Assembly: GCF_947179165.1 (NCBI RefSeq) | Contig: NC_077247.1 | Coordinates: 14,087,501 to 14,151,500, forward strand | Source: Solanum dulcamara | Lineage: Eukaryota; Streptophyta; Magnoliopsida; Solanales; Solanaceae | Length of the DNA: 64,000 nt | Reading direction: 5' to 3' | Shown: positions 34,746-47,497 of the stretch, one piece after another | Position numbering within the stretch: the first letter of the stretch is position 1 | Layout: every line of letters starts with the position of its first letter | Notes under the pieces: model-generated | What the model was told of the DNA's origin: nothing | Seen by the model: only the letters and a program-made list of their open reading frames with translations | The model's database searches: none | Program-made: the position numbers and the translations under genes

Positions 34746-34849
34746 AAAAGCAGGGTAATGAGGAAATAAGGCCCAAACTTTATAGGTGACCATCAGAAAT
34801 GGTCTCCTAAAGGAAAGTTACTTTAGGGACATACAAAAGTTCAAACTGT

Positions 34850-36606
34850 GTATATGCTATGTCTAGTTACCAGGATATGGAGTACTCACCAGATGTCATC
34901 ACTAGTATGGTAAAACAATTTTTATTGATGTTTATGCCTTACTTGAACCAGGTGCAAATTTGTTTTTTGTGACTCTTTATCTCCATGAAGTATGGGAGTG
35001 ATCCCTAATGACTTCTAGATCCTTTTAGTATTTCTACTCCCGTTGGTGAGTCCATTCTTGATAAGAGAGTCTATTGAGATTGCATCATCTTAATCTATCA
35101 TAAAGACACCATAGCTGACTTAGCCGAGTTACACATGGTGGATTTTGAAGTTACTCTAGGCATAGATTGGATTCATGCTTGTTATGGCTCAATTGATTAT
35201 AGAACTTGAGTATTCAAGTTTTAGTTTCCAAATGATATAGTCATATAGTGGAAAGGAAGTCTAACAATTCCTAAGGGTCTTTTCATATCATAGCACAAAG
35301 TCAGAATGGTATCCTCCAAGGGGCACATCCATCCTATAGTCTGAGTTACAGAGTCTAGTGTTTAGACACAATTCCTTCAGTCAACTCCAATTGTGGATGA
35401 GTTTCAAAAATTCTCCCTCTATGATCTTTTTGTAATTCCTCCCATTTTAGAGATAGACTTTGGGATAGATCTCCTTCCCGATATGTAATCCATTACTATT
35501 TTGCCTAATAGATTGGCTCGTGGTGAGATGAAAGAGTTAAAAGAGATGTTGAAATATATATTTTTGATAAGGGTTTCATGAGACTGAATTTATCAGCTTG
35601 GAATGTGTATCGACTATTTCTAGTTTTACTATGTCACGATAGAGAATAAGTATCCCCTTCTAAGAATCGATGATTTATTCGACCAACTTTAGGGTGCCAT
35701 TTTTTTCCAAGATAGACCTCAGATTTGCCTATCATAAGCTGTAAGTAAGAGAGTTTGACATCTCAAAGACAACCTTTGGGTCCCTTTATGGTCATTATGA
35801 CTTGTTTATTATGTCATTTGGTTTGACTAACGCTCCTGTAACCTTTACAGATCTTATGAATAGAGTATTTAATTAGTATCTAGATATGTTTATTATTGTG
35901 TTTATCAATGATATTGTGATCTACACTAGAAGTAAGAAGGATCATGTCAGTCATCTTAGAATAGTCATACAAACTCTCAATGACCAGGAATTATTTGCCA
36001 ATTTCTCAAAGTGTGAGTTTTTTTTGAATTCTATGTCATTCTTAGGCCACATCATTTCTAGTAAAGGCATCTAAGTTGACTTGCAAAAATAGAGGCCAAC
36101 AATGAATTGGACTAGACCCACATCCCCGGCTAATATAAGGAGTTTTCTTGTTCTTGGTTGGTTATTGTAGAAGGTTTTTAGAAGGGTTTTCATCCATATC
36201 ATCTCTATTGACTAAGTTGACCCAAAAAAAGACTAAATTTCAATGGTTTGAAGCTTGTGAGAAAATCTTTCAAGAATTGAAAACTCGATTGACTAGTGCT
36301 CTAGTGTTGACCCTACGTGAGGGTATAGAGGGTTTCTTCATATATTATGATGCATCTAGAGTTGGACTCAGTTGTGTTTTGATGAAAAAAGGTAAGGTTA
36401 TAGCATATGCCTCTAGACAGCTTGAAATTTATGAGAGGAATTATTAGACTTATGATATTGAATTGGCGGCAACGTTTTCGCTTTGAAGATCTCACAATCA
36501 AGATTTTCCTTGCAAGCCAATTCCCCAGCTTCTGGGTGTCATTATCTCTATGGCATGCATGTAGATGTGTTCACCAACCAAAAAAGCCTTCATTATATTT
36601 TTTTAA
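34850..36606 (+). pseudogene. pol: Protease, RT and RNase H of element C, heavily decayed
   Basis: Protease: STPVGESILDKRVY at about 35035-35076 and MVDFEVTLGIDWIHACYGSI at about 35139-35200. RT: MKELKEMLKY, then [13 protein letters not shown] (about 35650-35690); the fingers region is full of stops. The polymerase motif reads FIND at 35901-35912. Then [40 protein letters not shown] and RNase [15 protein letters not shown] and [16 protein letters not shown] (36340-36447). Breaks off within the VDVFTNQKSLHYIF block at 36606, where minus-strand LTR H begins; continues at 44690. Confidence 0.75.
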
Positions 36607-38232
36607 TGAACAAGCTACCCCCTAGATGTGAAATGGAGAATAGGATCTCGACAGATCCTAAACAAGACACTTTACAAAAGCATGTTAATAAGATAAAACC
36701 ACATAAGTGAATAATTTAAAATGCGGAAGATAAGTCTGAAAATGGCACCCTCAAATATAAGGATAATTTGAGTATACCGACTAATAATGCGGAAATGCTA
36801 TTAAGTTTGACAACAAGCATATACTATTTTGTGTGGCATAGGACAAGACCTAGCTCATGAAATTTCTAAAAAAGGCATAAAATAACTCATAATATGGCCA
36901 TGCTCTTGAACCATGAGGACTCACCAAAGAAGTGTCACGCTGATATAATCCAATACTAAACGTAGGCATGCTGAGAAGCTTCATGACCTATATTATAAAA
37001 TAATATAAGCAAAAGAAGTATATTTGGTACTATGGCATATACTGTGTATGGAGGATGTGCAATGCCTGACATAAAATATGTTAATTTAATGGCCAAGCTA
37101 AAACAAGATATAATTCTTTAAAATATCGTTAGAAACATAAAACATGGTGACTGCAATATTCGTAAGAAAATCATAAGAATAACATAACATAAGTGAGAAT
37201 AATAAGTCTTCGTAAGAGATAACTTTAACCAACATAAACCATGTGAGTTATACCATAAGGTTTATTCTCTTCCCCACATCAAAAAGAGGGTGTCCTACTT
37301 GCCAGGTAAGGACCATGACATGAGCTATATGTAGATCCACTAGCATACGCTGATTTTTCCAATTGGATATCCTATGGGGGCATGTAGTTATGAGAGTAGG
37401 GGATTGATACTAAAGAACATCGCATCTACTAACAGGTGAGCCTCAATCCTAGAGTCCTCTTAGTGCTAATTTAGCTCTTAACGGAATATCATATATAACA
37501 TATCATAAACTTTGAAAATAGTAAGAATCCAATAATACCAAATTCATCATAACATTCTTAAAATCATAGAATAGCTCCTTTCAACAAATCATGATATTAT
37601 AACATATTCATAAAATACACTTAGCTAAATCATCTAAATCATGATAAACTCTTTCATAAAAATTATGGAAATTCTTCAACACAAGAATACTTTACTTTGA
37701 CGAAACCTTGTCTTAGTAAGATCATACTTGATACTTTATCAAAAAGCATGCTTGAAATCATAGTTTCTTCAATCATGATGCATGCATAATTCTCAAATCA
37801 TAATTCATAAACATCGAATAGACATAATACACGGTTCATGTAAAAATCCTTGAAAACATGTAATTGAGATCAAATTATGAATAATAAGATCAACAGAATT
37901 TAATAAAACCATAATTGATTGAACTAATGCATAATCATCAAAACCTTATCATTTTTCAAAAAAAATCATAAAGAGAAATTGAAGATTCGTTGAGACTCCA
38001 TGGATGTAAAGGGATCCATGTATGAAATTGTCAGATACCTCCATGAATCCTATCCTTGAAACTTGAAGAGGGGACTAGAAATCCTTGAAACTCTACCTTG
38101 AGAGAATATGTTTTAGAGCCTTAGGAGTTTTGAGCGAATGAGAGGAAATGGGGGAAACTTGAAGGGTAAAGGTAGTTATAGGTATTTATATAGGCTTAAA
38201 ATGACATAGTTTAGGTACTAAATGGGTAGAAA
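36607..38232 (-). repeat. Minus-strand LTR H, first part
   Basis: Starts TGAACAAGCTACCCCCTAG and resumes at 44058 to end GGTGTTACA at 44689, so on the minus strand it runs TGTAACACC to GCTTGTTCA. Inside are reversed LTR blocks (ACCATGAGGACTCACC, CATGTGAGTTATACCAT, CTTAGTGCTAA). It lies inside element C's RNase H. A 5-bp target duplication is not evident (TTTAA left, CTTTT right). Interrupted by element G. Confidence 0.65.
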
Positions 38233-39588
38233 ATATTTCCTACCAAACAACACGCAAGTGTACGTAGTCTCACAAGTAGTAAAGTGACTCTTTTCAGAGC
38301 CAGATTGTCGAACCCAAGGGACTTCAATCTAGCTACTTATTACTTTTCAATGAACTAAACTAATGGTGTGAGTTGTAAGAAGTTAAGGTATTTCAAATAA
38401 TAACTTCAGATAAAAATAAATGACCACATAACAATGATTGAATGATTATGGGGATTAATCAGATTATGAGAGATTCCAAGGCTGTAACATAAATAGAAGG
38501 TAAGCATAATATTCTCCTTTTTTAGTATTTGATGAGGTTATTTAATTACTGACTAGGGTTGATATTACAATCATGGTTTTTTCACCTCTAACTGCCTATT
38601 TTTATCGATAACCTAACTAGATTATAGAGCGAAGATAGGCATGTATCAAATAAAACACATTAATCTATCTTCCTATTTCTTAACCAAAAGTAGTGCATAA
38701 GTATGTGTCACTACCATCGTATATACAAATCACCCTAAGTTACCCTAGCATGAAAACATTCCCTACATTCTTTGTTCAATCTCCTCGTCTTATTCTGAAT
38801 TACAGGTAGACAACACATGTATTCTATTACTGGCCAAATATTAAAATAATAAAAATTAAATTGTGGGAGTAATTAGAAGCAATAATCCATCGTCAACAAA
38901 ACTCAGATAATATTAAACAATAACTTCATAGCTATGTCCTTAAAACTAGGTCTCTTAGTTATTCAAGTTCAACAAAAACACAAAGTAAATTATTTCAAAC
39001 AATTTAATGTTCAAAAAAAAGATGAAGAAAATAAACCTAAGGTGCGTATCCACTTCTTTCTATTTTCCTTCCAAAAGATTACGTGTCCCATCCAAAAAGC
39101 CCTAAGGGTCTATTTATAGAGTTTGGGAAACAACCTTTTTCTCCTTTTTGGACTAGAATAAATTTAAAAAATCTAAAATTCTTTGGGTATAAAGTGGCGT
39201 GGCGCACCGGGATAGCGCCAGGAATGACCTTCAGTAGCCCCATCTCTGGCGCAACCTTCAGTTGTTCAGGTGATGGCACGGCGCATCTGTAGTGCGCCCG
39301 TATCTAGCTTCATTAGTTTAAGCACTTGGGCAGCTTGCCTACAATGTGCCCAACCTATATTCTCCTTGTGATCTTCCTTCTTGCTCCTGTTCAGCTTGTA
39401 CCACTGCAAATTTTACTTCCGAACACTCTCTTTTCTTTAAAATTCCTATATTCACTAAACACACACCTTAGTGCATACTTGCTTTTCATTAAATCCAAAA
39501 CACAATAATTTAGATATAAAATATTCTAAAAAAAACTATAAATATGGGCAAAGCAAGGCGCATGGGCACATAAGTGTGCCCAAGATCA
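38233..39588 (-). repeat. 3' LTR of element G
   Basis: About 1,356 bp. On the minus strand it begins TGATCTTGGGCACAC at 39588 and its inner end carries CGTACACTTGCGTG near 38250, a motif common in Tat/Ogre LTRs. The GGCGTGGCGCACC-type near-palindromes lie at 39195-39300. The exact end at 38233 is tentative because it does not read TG. Confidence 0.65.
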
Positions 39589-39597
39589 CCACCCCAT
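39589..39597 (-). other. Polypurine tract of element G
   Basis: On the minus strand ATGGGGTGG lies directly before the LTR start TGATCTTGGG. Short but in the expected place. Confidence 0.5.
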
Positions 39598-41146
39598 GCT
39601 CAGAATTTTGTTCATCCACGAATAAACACTTGACTGATGCATGTAACACTAACACACAAAGTATATAAGGTCGTACAACTTGGCTATATAATTTGCATTC
39701 GAAGGCTCACCATCACACAAGCATTTTCGCATTTTCACACAAAAATTACTAGTCCAAACCTCATAACTTCAAGAACTAACTCTATAATGCAGCAAACTAA
39801 TATGCATCATTCTATTATCAATCATGTAAGTTACCAATCCTTTCAACTAAACATGTGCCCTCACCATACAGAAATTTCCCATATTTACTCAAACATAAGA
39901 ACCTTTAACAACAATGGGCAGCAATATCAAAGTTCACTCATACTATCAACCGAAATCACATGTGCCCCAGACGTACCATAGGCTTGGCCTTAGTGTAATG
40001 TACCACTAATTCAAGAATGCAAGAGTTCAAGATCAATTAGGACTTTAATAGGTTATAATGCAGGCTAGGGGACATGTAGGACTGTCTTTGGCTATGACTA
40101 GTGATTACATTCCCAAGCGCTTTAATACATCACATCTATCATCTTTTTCAACCACTTTCTTTATAACATTATTCTTGTCCCTCACCATATGACCGCCCCC
40201 TTTTTCTTTAATCCACCCCACCAAGGCTTGTAGGGTGATTCGAATTTTGTATGAACTTCTTATTTACTTATTATTTTCTCTTTTACTTTTTTCTTTTTTT
40301 TTGCAAGCACCATGTTGACTAATTTGGGGCCTCACACTTTCCTCATCTTATTCCATCAATTTTTTTCACCTGAAGCGCTTAGAAGTTTTGGTTCAAATGC
40401 GCTATCTAAAGAAGGAATGGGATATGGCTTATATAGGTTACCATAAAAAGAATAATCCATAGGCTCAAAGGAGTAATTATGGAAAAACATTCAAGGTGGG
40501 TATCCACAATGGGGGATATCCAAACAAGGCTATCAAAGAAAAGCCTATATCACTTCTTAAGCTTTGCATTCTTCATTTTATTTTATAAACACACTGTGCA
40601 AGTTCAGGCTATCAAAAGCAACATGGACTAACTTGAAACCTGAAACACACGACACATATCCAATTTAATAATATCAACTACAAATCACAACCTCACACTC
40701 ATATGAATGTAACATTAAGCATAAATCATTTGTGTCGAATACAAGAGCTTAGGTGTCTTATAACTAGTCATTTCATTACATACCATGCTTTTCATAATTC
40801 TAGTTATTTAAACACAATCATGCATCCTAGCCAGAAACCTTATATACATGTAAGCACAATGACGATGAATACCCTTAAGATGGTCATCATCCATCAATCA
40901 TAGAGCAATGTCACTCAACTAAGGATAACTTACGCCGATAATACTTCTTTTTTTATTTAGTTCAAAAGGACTATCCTTGGCTAAATAACCAAAAAAACTA
41001 CCAAGGAACCCAAAAAAATAATCCAAAAACTCTATACAAAAATATAATTTGAGAATTCCATCTTCCACCCCACACTTAAACCAAGTACTTTCCCAATGAA
41101 TAATTAAAGCAAAAAGTACCAAAGTAGAAGAAACTCTCTGGGCCTC
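39598..41146 (-). other. Non-coding 3' internal region of element G
   Basis: AT-rich with long homopolymer-like runs (for example 40260-40310). Several open frames under 115 codons on both strands lack family motifs or codon bias. This is where pol would lie in a complete Tat element; none is detectable. Confidence 0.5.
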
Positions 41147-42500
41147 TCATTCATCATCCCAACCCATGGTGGAGGTAGTATCATCCACCTCTATGAGGGT
41201 TGTGGTGGTATAATCCTCTGGTTCATCATCTTCTTTATCACTGCTCATCTCATCAACAGTGGGCTCATCATCTTCCAAAGGCTCTTGGAACACCAGGCCC
41301 ATTGGCTTGCCGGTTAGCAGCAAAATACATTGGCCCATGTGATGTATCCTATGCATTTATCTTAATCACATCTAATAAGTAATGAAAAAAAGTTAGAGAC
41401 TCTCAGTGCGCACAAGTCATAGACCTCTTTTCAACCCCCTCTACCGATAAATAACAGGTTACAAACTACCATAGCAGAAATGCCACCTTTTGTTATTCTT
41501 GAACTTCATCATATTATGGCATACCATAGAACTAAAATTTACCTTCATCTCTTTCATCAACCGATATACTAAAACAATCCTATCTCGAGTGACATCAGAC
41601 GTGTGTTTTCAAGGTAACAACACACTACACAATTTTCAACCACACCTTAGTCTCATTATTGAGATGTGCATAGTGAAGCATAGAATGTCTCTTCATATAC
41701 TTGGCCTTATCCCAATGTACATCTGCATTAACATAACATAGGGTGTGAATAATGTCTTTATAAGGAGGTTGTTCTTTTATTTCCAAATATTCAGAATAAA
41801 CATAATGGGAGGTCCCCAAAAAATCATTCTATGCCTGAGTAGTAAACCGAATCACCTTACCTCTCACCTACACCTTACTAATACTAGACTAATTAGTACT
41901 ACAATTAGCATAAAATTCAGGAATAAGAGTATGATTACACTCACCTTGGTCCTCGAAGATGTAGTGGAGACCCAAGTTATACACCATCTCATGTTTTTTT
42001 TGGAATTAGTCATGTAGTATGTCCTCATTGATATATTCATCAGCCATGTACTTGGATTCCTTCTGGGATTCAAACTAATCCAATATGTAATTCTCAACCG
42101 CCTACCTTTCAAAGCAAAGTGACGGAAGCCTTATGCTTGTTGATTCTGCATAAGTGCATGCCCCAATATTTTCAGTCCTTTTCCTACTTGCTTTCATCTC
42201 TACTTGCTTATCCTTTGGTGATGTAGGAATAAGGAAAAAGGATTTTTTAGAGGTGGGGTCGGTTTAGAAGGATATGGTTGTGGTTTGAGGGTAGTAGGTG
42301 GTTAGAAGAGAAAGAAGAGTTGTGTTTTGGAGTTTAGGAGTGCATTTCAACAATGGCAGTGGTGGTTGAAGGTTTGTACAAGAGGAAATCTTAGGAAGAG
42401 GAAAAATAAGAGGTTTTGGTGTGTGGGAGATGAAAAATCGATTATGAGAGAAAGAGTGGTGTGAATGTGTTAGGTTTTGGCGAAAGAGGTCTTTTAACAT
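41147..42500 (-). pseudogene. ORF1 (plant 'putative transposon protein' type) of element G
   Basis: Minus strand. 42500-42264 is a Pro/His-rich N-terminal stretch. 41819-41560 reads VYSEYLEIKEQ, HWDKAKYMKRHSMLHYAHLN, KVWLKIV and, after a frame change, TSDVTRDRIVLVYRLMKEMK, in the order seen in the ORF1 protein of Solanaceae Ogre/Tat elements (family known from memory; function unknown). 41356-41147 is acidic (DDEPTVDEMSSDKEDDEPED), like the usual C-terminal linker. Interrupted by frameshifts. Confidence 0.6.
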
Positions 42501-42830
42501 GGGGATTTTTAGAGTTGGGTCCCGAACCCATACCTGGGACGATGGTGGAATGGCACGCCCCTGTAGAGCCTATCTAGAGTTTCCCAAAACAAGGCTTGGA
42601 GTGGCATGCCAAGAATGCGCCCGTCCAAGCTTTTAGTACTTTTAAGGCTAGCGCGATGATCCTGCAGTGTGCCTGGATAGGCCCTCAATAGTATAGGTCC
42701 TAATGCGGTGCACCAGCATGTCCATTCTTTGATATTTTTCATTCCTCACACTACCTGTCCACTTCCTCAAGTTCTTAATAGTCTCCTTTCATTCTAAGCA
42801 TCAACCACACAAAGTTAGAAAATAATATGG

Positions 42831-42844
42831 TGGGTTGCCTCCCA
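42831..42844 (-). other. Tat/Athila internal signature in element G
   Basis: Minus strand reads TGGGAGGCAACCCA. The same 14 bases occur on the plus strand at 49827-49840 in the other Tat-like element. I know this motif from the untranslated internal part of Athila/Tat elements. Confidence 0.65.
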
Positions 42845-43489
42845 CCCAACACCTTATTTTTAGTCGTGGCACAACTCTTTCTTTCACAAATACAAATCAT
42901 CCTTTGCGTAAGATTACAAAAGAATAAAATAAAAAATAAAAATCTACCCAAAAAATCAAAATAACAAAAATTTAAGTCATATGCGGTACTACAATTTATG
43001 GGTTTCCTCCTATGTAGCACCTGAGTCAATGTTGCGGCATGACTGGGATCAATGTAGTGCTTTACTATTTGCCCATTCACCAGAAATGTACACATTCTCA
43101 TCGCATTCCACACTTCCACAACTCCATGAGGTGTCATAGCACAACCTCAAAAGGGTCACTTATCTTGGTCCTGAACTTTCTTGGAAAAAGTTTCAGTCTA
43201 GAGTTAAAAGAATTACTTTTTACCTTGTTCAAAGGTGCGAGCAATGATGTGATTTTAATGCCATCGCTTCATTTTTTCTTGTAGAACATCATATTTTCAT
43301 AGTCATGGAGCCTAAACTCTTCTAACTCATGCAATTAGTCCAACCACTTTCTTCCTGCTAACTCTAGGTTGAGATAAAACTTCTTTATTGCCCAATAGGC
43401 ATGATGCTCTAACTAAACCAGCAGATGACATGATTTACCAAATACCATATGTTATGGGGAGGTCCCAATGGGTGTTTTGTATTCATTGC

Positions 43490-44057
43490 TGCATCCACTT
43501 CTCTCTATTTTCCTTCCAAAACGTGTGTATCCCATCCATAAAGCCCTAAGGGTCTATTTATAGGTTTTGGGAAACAACCTTGTCTTCTTTGTTAGACCTG
43601 AACAAATTAAAAAAATCATAAATACTTCGAGGATGCAGTGGCGCGGCGTGCCAGGATAGTGCCAAGAATGCCATTAACTAGTTTCAGCTCTGGCGCAGTA
43701 TGCTAGTAGTGTGCCCAACTAGGCCTTCAGTTGTTCAAGCACTGGCGTGGCGTACCTGCAGTGTACCCATGTCTTGTTTCAGTAGTTTAAGTTCTGGGGC
43801 GGCACACCTTCAATGCGCCCCAGCTCAGATTCAGCTTTGGATCTTCCTTCTTACTCCTGTTCAACTTGTACCACCGCAAATTTTGCTTCCAACTGCTCGC
43901 TTTTCTCTAAATTTCCTGTATTCAATAAACACATACCTTAGTCCACACTAATTCTTCATTCAATCCAAAACACAAAATTTAGATATAAAGTATTCTCAAA
44001 ATAATTATTAAATATAGGCAAAGCAAGGCGCATGGGCACATATATGGGCCCAAGATA
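43490..44057 (-). repeat. 5' LTR of element G, truncated
   Basis: Aligns with about 39046-39588 of the left LTR. It lacks the other 800 bp or so, and the PBS that should lie next to it is missing, so a deletion removed both. Confidence 0.7.
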
Positions 44058-44689
44058 AGAAATGATTTAAAATGCCATGAAAAAATAACTGTTGGAGGTG
44101 ACCTACAGATCGACTATGGATCATAGATCCTTCTACAGGTTGTGCCTGGCTTTCATGAAAAGTAGATAAAAATCCAAGCATCTGAAATTCAGTATACGGC
44201 CACCCACTTCAGACCATAGACTCTCCTACGGATCATAGACCAGTCAAACAAACTCTCTAAATCTAATATACGAGACATCTAGGGCCCATAACTCCTCCTA
44301 CAGTCTACAGGACCACTTGTGGAACTCAACCCTTGAATACCCTATCTCTAATTCACTTCCTACGGCCACACCTATGGGTTACAGGTCCTATCTGCGGACC
44401 GTCCTGTTGGTCTATAGAAAAACCTTTGAGATTGGAAATTTTCCAACTCTCAGGATATCTCCTATGTCTCCATCAACACAACATAGGACCTTTTATGGTC
44501 TATAGATCACTCGTGTGGACTTGATTTGGACATAACCTATTTTCCAACTTCTCACATTCAAACCACGCCTAGTTTCTACAACTTGTACAAGCTTCTACAA
44601 TCCGTATAAAAGGGTCATAGAACCAGTGCATCAAAACAAATTTGAGTCTTTCCTTTCATACCTAACATTCCAACTTCTGAGGTGTTACA
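44058..44689 (-). repeat. Minus-strand LTR H, second part
   Basis: Holds the motif array of the H/I family (GATCATAGATCC, CTACGGATCATAGACC, TATGGTCTATAGATC; 44110-44520) and the outer end CAACTTCTGAGGTGTTACA. The same end starts LTR I at 45574 in the other orientation. Confidence 0.7.
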
Positions 44690-45573
44690 CTTTTCAACTA
44701 AAAGTATCTAAACCTTAGGCAGAGAAGATAGCTTGAGTTTCTTAAGGAGTATGATATGAATATTCTACATCCATTATGTAAGGCTAATATAGTTGTTGAT
44801 GCTCTTAGCAGGTTATCGATTAGTAATACAACTCATACTGAGGAACGAAAGAGAGAGTTGGCTAAGGAAATGGATAGACTTGCATGATTGGGAGTTTTCA
44901 TTGTGGAATCTAATAAAGGTGGTGTTCCTGTTTAGAATGAGGCTAAAACTTAGTTTTAGAAGTGAAGGAAAAGAAAGACAAAGATCCCATCCAATATTAG
45001 TTAAAGGAAAATGGTCATAAGTAGAAGGGGATGACTTTTTAACAAAGGGGGATGGTATGTTGAGGTATCATAGCAGGTTGTGTGTTAAGAATGTTGAAGG
45101 TCTTTAAGATAGGGTCATGGTAGAGGCCACAATTAAAAATATTTGATCAATCCTGGTTCTACCATGACTTTAGAGAGGTGTACTGGTGGAATGACATGAA
45201 GAGGAATATTTCTGACTTTGTTTCTAAGTGATTGAACTATCAGCAAGTCAAAGTTGAGCACTAGAGGCCATGCGGTATTGCTCAGAACATAGAACTTCCT
45301 GAATGGAAAGAGGAGATGATCAACATGGACTTCATTACTAATTTACCACAATCTCATCGATATAATGATTCAATTTAGGTGATTCCACATCAAATGATTA
45401 AATTAGCCCATTTTTTGCCATAAAGACTACCAATTTCGTAGAGGACTCCACCGAATAGTAAGTTTGTGAGATAGTCAAAATTCATCAAGTTCTATTGTCT
45501 ATAGTTTTAGATGGGGGTTCTCAGTTCACCACCCAATTTTTGAAGTCATTTCTAAAATGTATGGGTTCAAAGG
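44690..45573 (+). pseudogene. pol: RNase H end and integrase of element C
   Basis: Picks up where 36606 stopped: LNLRQRRWLEFLKEYDMNIL-like codons at about 44710-44770, IVVDALSRLS, then the RERKRELAKEMDRLA-like linker. Integrase pieces: QQVKVEHXRPCGIAQNIELP (about 45240-45300), MDFITNLPQS (first catalytic Asp, about 45325-45355) and LDGGSQFT (about 45508-45532, second Asp in the degenerate block). Stops throughout. Cut at 45574 by LTR I. Confidence 0.75.
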
Positions 45574-47497
45574 TATAACACCTCAGAAGAATAAAAGTTG
45601 GTGAAAGTTGGAAATATAAGATCTGGTGCAGAGTTGCACTATTTTTGTCTTTCACAAGGAAATTCATAGACCGTGCTTGTTTCCACGGTCCATGGAAGAC
45701 ATTCATGGAAGGAGCCTAAGGAACTAAAATTTCCATGTCTGGAACCACAGATGGATGTACAGTTTGTATAAAAATTCATGAACAGTAGACCAGTCAGTGG
45801 ATCAACTTCAGAAAGTTGAGACATAAGGGTTGATAAGACAGGGGGATTCATGGCCCGTGATTGGTTCTATGAACTGTGTTAGGGTCCATAGATCCTGCCC
45901 TTGGACTCCCAAAAAATTTCATTAAGGATAGTTTTATGATAGGTGTATGGCTCTATAAGGTTCCACAAACTGTAGACCTGGTTGTTGAATGAAAGATCAA
46001 AAAAGTGATGCTTTATTACTTCGACATGGCAGATGGACTTCACAATCTATATAAGTTCTCACAAAATGTGGATATGTCCCTTTGTAGGTTATTTTAGAAG
46101 CTAGATTTCCTCTTCTTATTTCTATGGATGACTCCATGGACCATAAAAGGGTTCACGGTTCGTGGATGGTGCCCATGGAAAGTGGTTTGACAATTTCAAG
46201 TTGGGGGTATTTAGGTATTTTCCTAATCTTTAAAGACTATACTACATAATTTGAAGACTCTTTTGGGAACCTATAATTGACTTTAAGACTCAAACCCACC
46301 CCATTCACTCTCATTCTCTCAAAACCCCAACTCTTTTTCTTCAAGTTTTATCTCAAGGTGATTCAAGGATTCTTCAAGCTCCAAGTCTCCATTGAAGCTC
46401 AAAGATAGAGTTTCACTCAAGGCATGTGGAAGTTCATCAATGGGTTCCTCTTCAACCATTGAGTCCCAATGAAACCCCAAATTCTCTTTTATGATTATTG
46501 CACAAATTCTAGTATTTCATGATTTTGTTCTTGGTTCAATTGATATAAAGATTTTTCATCATTAATATTCCCATTATGCATGATTTGATCAAAAATACAT
46601 ATTTATAATATTATTTACATGGACGCATATTGTACAAGTGATTTTTATATGAAATCAAGCTTTGATGTTATGCATGCATTATGAATTGAAGAAACTTTTT
46701 ATGAAATTAGGTTGTTTCCGATTGAATTATTCTCATTATAATAGATTATCATGATTTAGATATTTCTGACCAAAGTGTCTCTCAAAACTATGTTATGTAT
46801 CATGATTTCTAGGAGTTATTCTTTTGATTTTCAATTTTTTATGAATAACTCAGTATCAGTAGATTCTTACTATTTCAAAGAAATGATTATGATTTTGCAT
46901 ATTTCCTATTAGAAGATTACTTAGCATCGAGTGGGACTAGTGGAAATTACCAAGGTCCTAGAACTACGTGCCAACGTAGGATTGTTCTAACTGGACATTA
47001 GCTTAGGGGATTCATATTAGGTCATGCCTTATGCCTTTATGGGTTGGAAAACATATTGAGCCCTTTGGGTGGGAAATACACCATACTCCATAATGTAGCT
47101 CATATGGTTATATATCGGTTAATGATATCTCCAACAAACATTTATGATTTTCTTAATATTGCATTGATCTTTTATTATGTTTTATGAACTAAGCTTATTA
47201 TATTATGTCATGTTTTACTTTTTCATTAATTATTATGTTTTCATTCTTATCCATATTCCATATTATACTTATGCATCCCTTCCTATACTTAGTATATTTT
47301 GAGTATTGACTACATACATTTCTTCTGCCTATATTCTTAATAATATGGGATCTGACGCTTCTAATCCATCTTGTAGTTATCATAAAATTTTATTAGTTTA
47401 ATAGATTTGGTGATTCCTCATGATTCAAGAAAGTATCTACCTATATTCTTTGATGTCCTTTAAGACATTACTTTAATTTCAGATTTTTTCTAGTAAG
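45574..47497 (+). repeat. LTR I (H family) inserted in element C integrase
   Basis: Starts TATAACACCTCAGAAG (TG decayed to TA), matching the reverse complement of 44689. Array of CCACGGTCCATGG, TCATGGCCCGTGATTG and TTCACGGTTCGTGGA motifs at 45680-46190. Donor-like AAG-GCATGT at about 46421; hairpin TCAATGG/CCATTGA (46437-46443 and 46456-46462). Its 3' end is cut by the Tat-like element at 47498. Confidence 0.75.

Larger units (their letters stand above)
38233..44057 (-). mobile_element. Tat/Ogre-like element G, non-autonomous
   Basis: Left LTR 38233-39588 and a truncated right LTR (about 43490-44057) share at least 540 bp: TCCACTTCT.TCTATTTTCC, CCCTAAGGGTCTATTTATAG, the GGCGCGGCG motif region, and the outer end GGCGCATGGGCACATA. 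The interior holds an ORF1-like remnant and the TGGGAGGCAACCCA signature on the minus strand (42831-42844), both typical of Tat/Athila-type gypsy elements. No RT or integrase. Candidate target duplication AGAAA (38228-38232 and 44058-44062). Confidence 0.65.

Noticed and set aside
39079..39292. Overlapping 66- to 69-codon frames on both strands near 39079-39292
   Set aside because: They lie within the G LTR over its GGCGCGCC-type array, whose GC content keeps frames open. The matching part of the other LTR copy does not keep them.
36602..44694. Target duplication for LTR H
   Set aside because: TTTAA on the left and CTTTT on the right do not match. The interruption of element C is clear from its coding sequence, but exact ends remain unsure.
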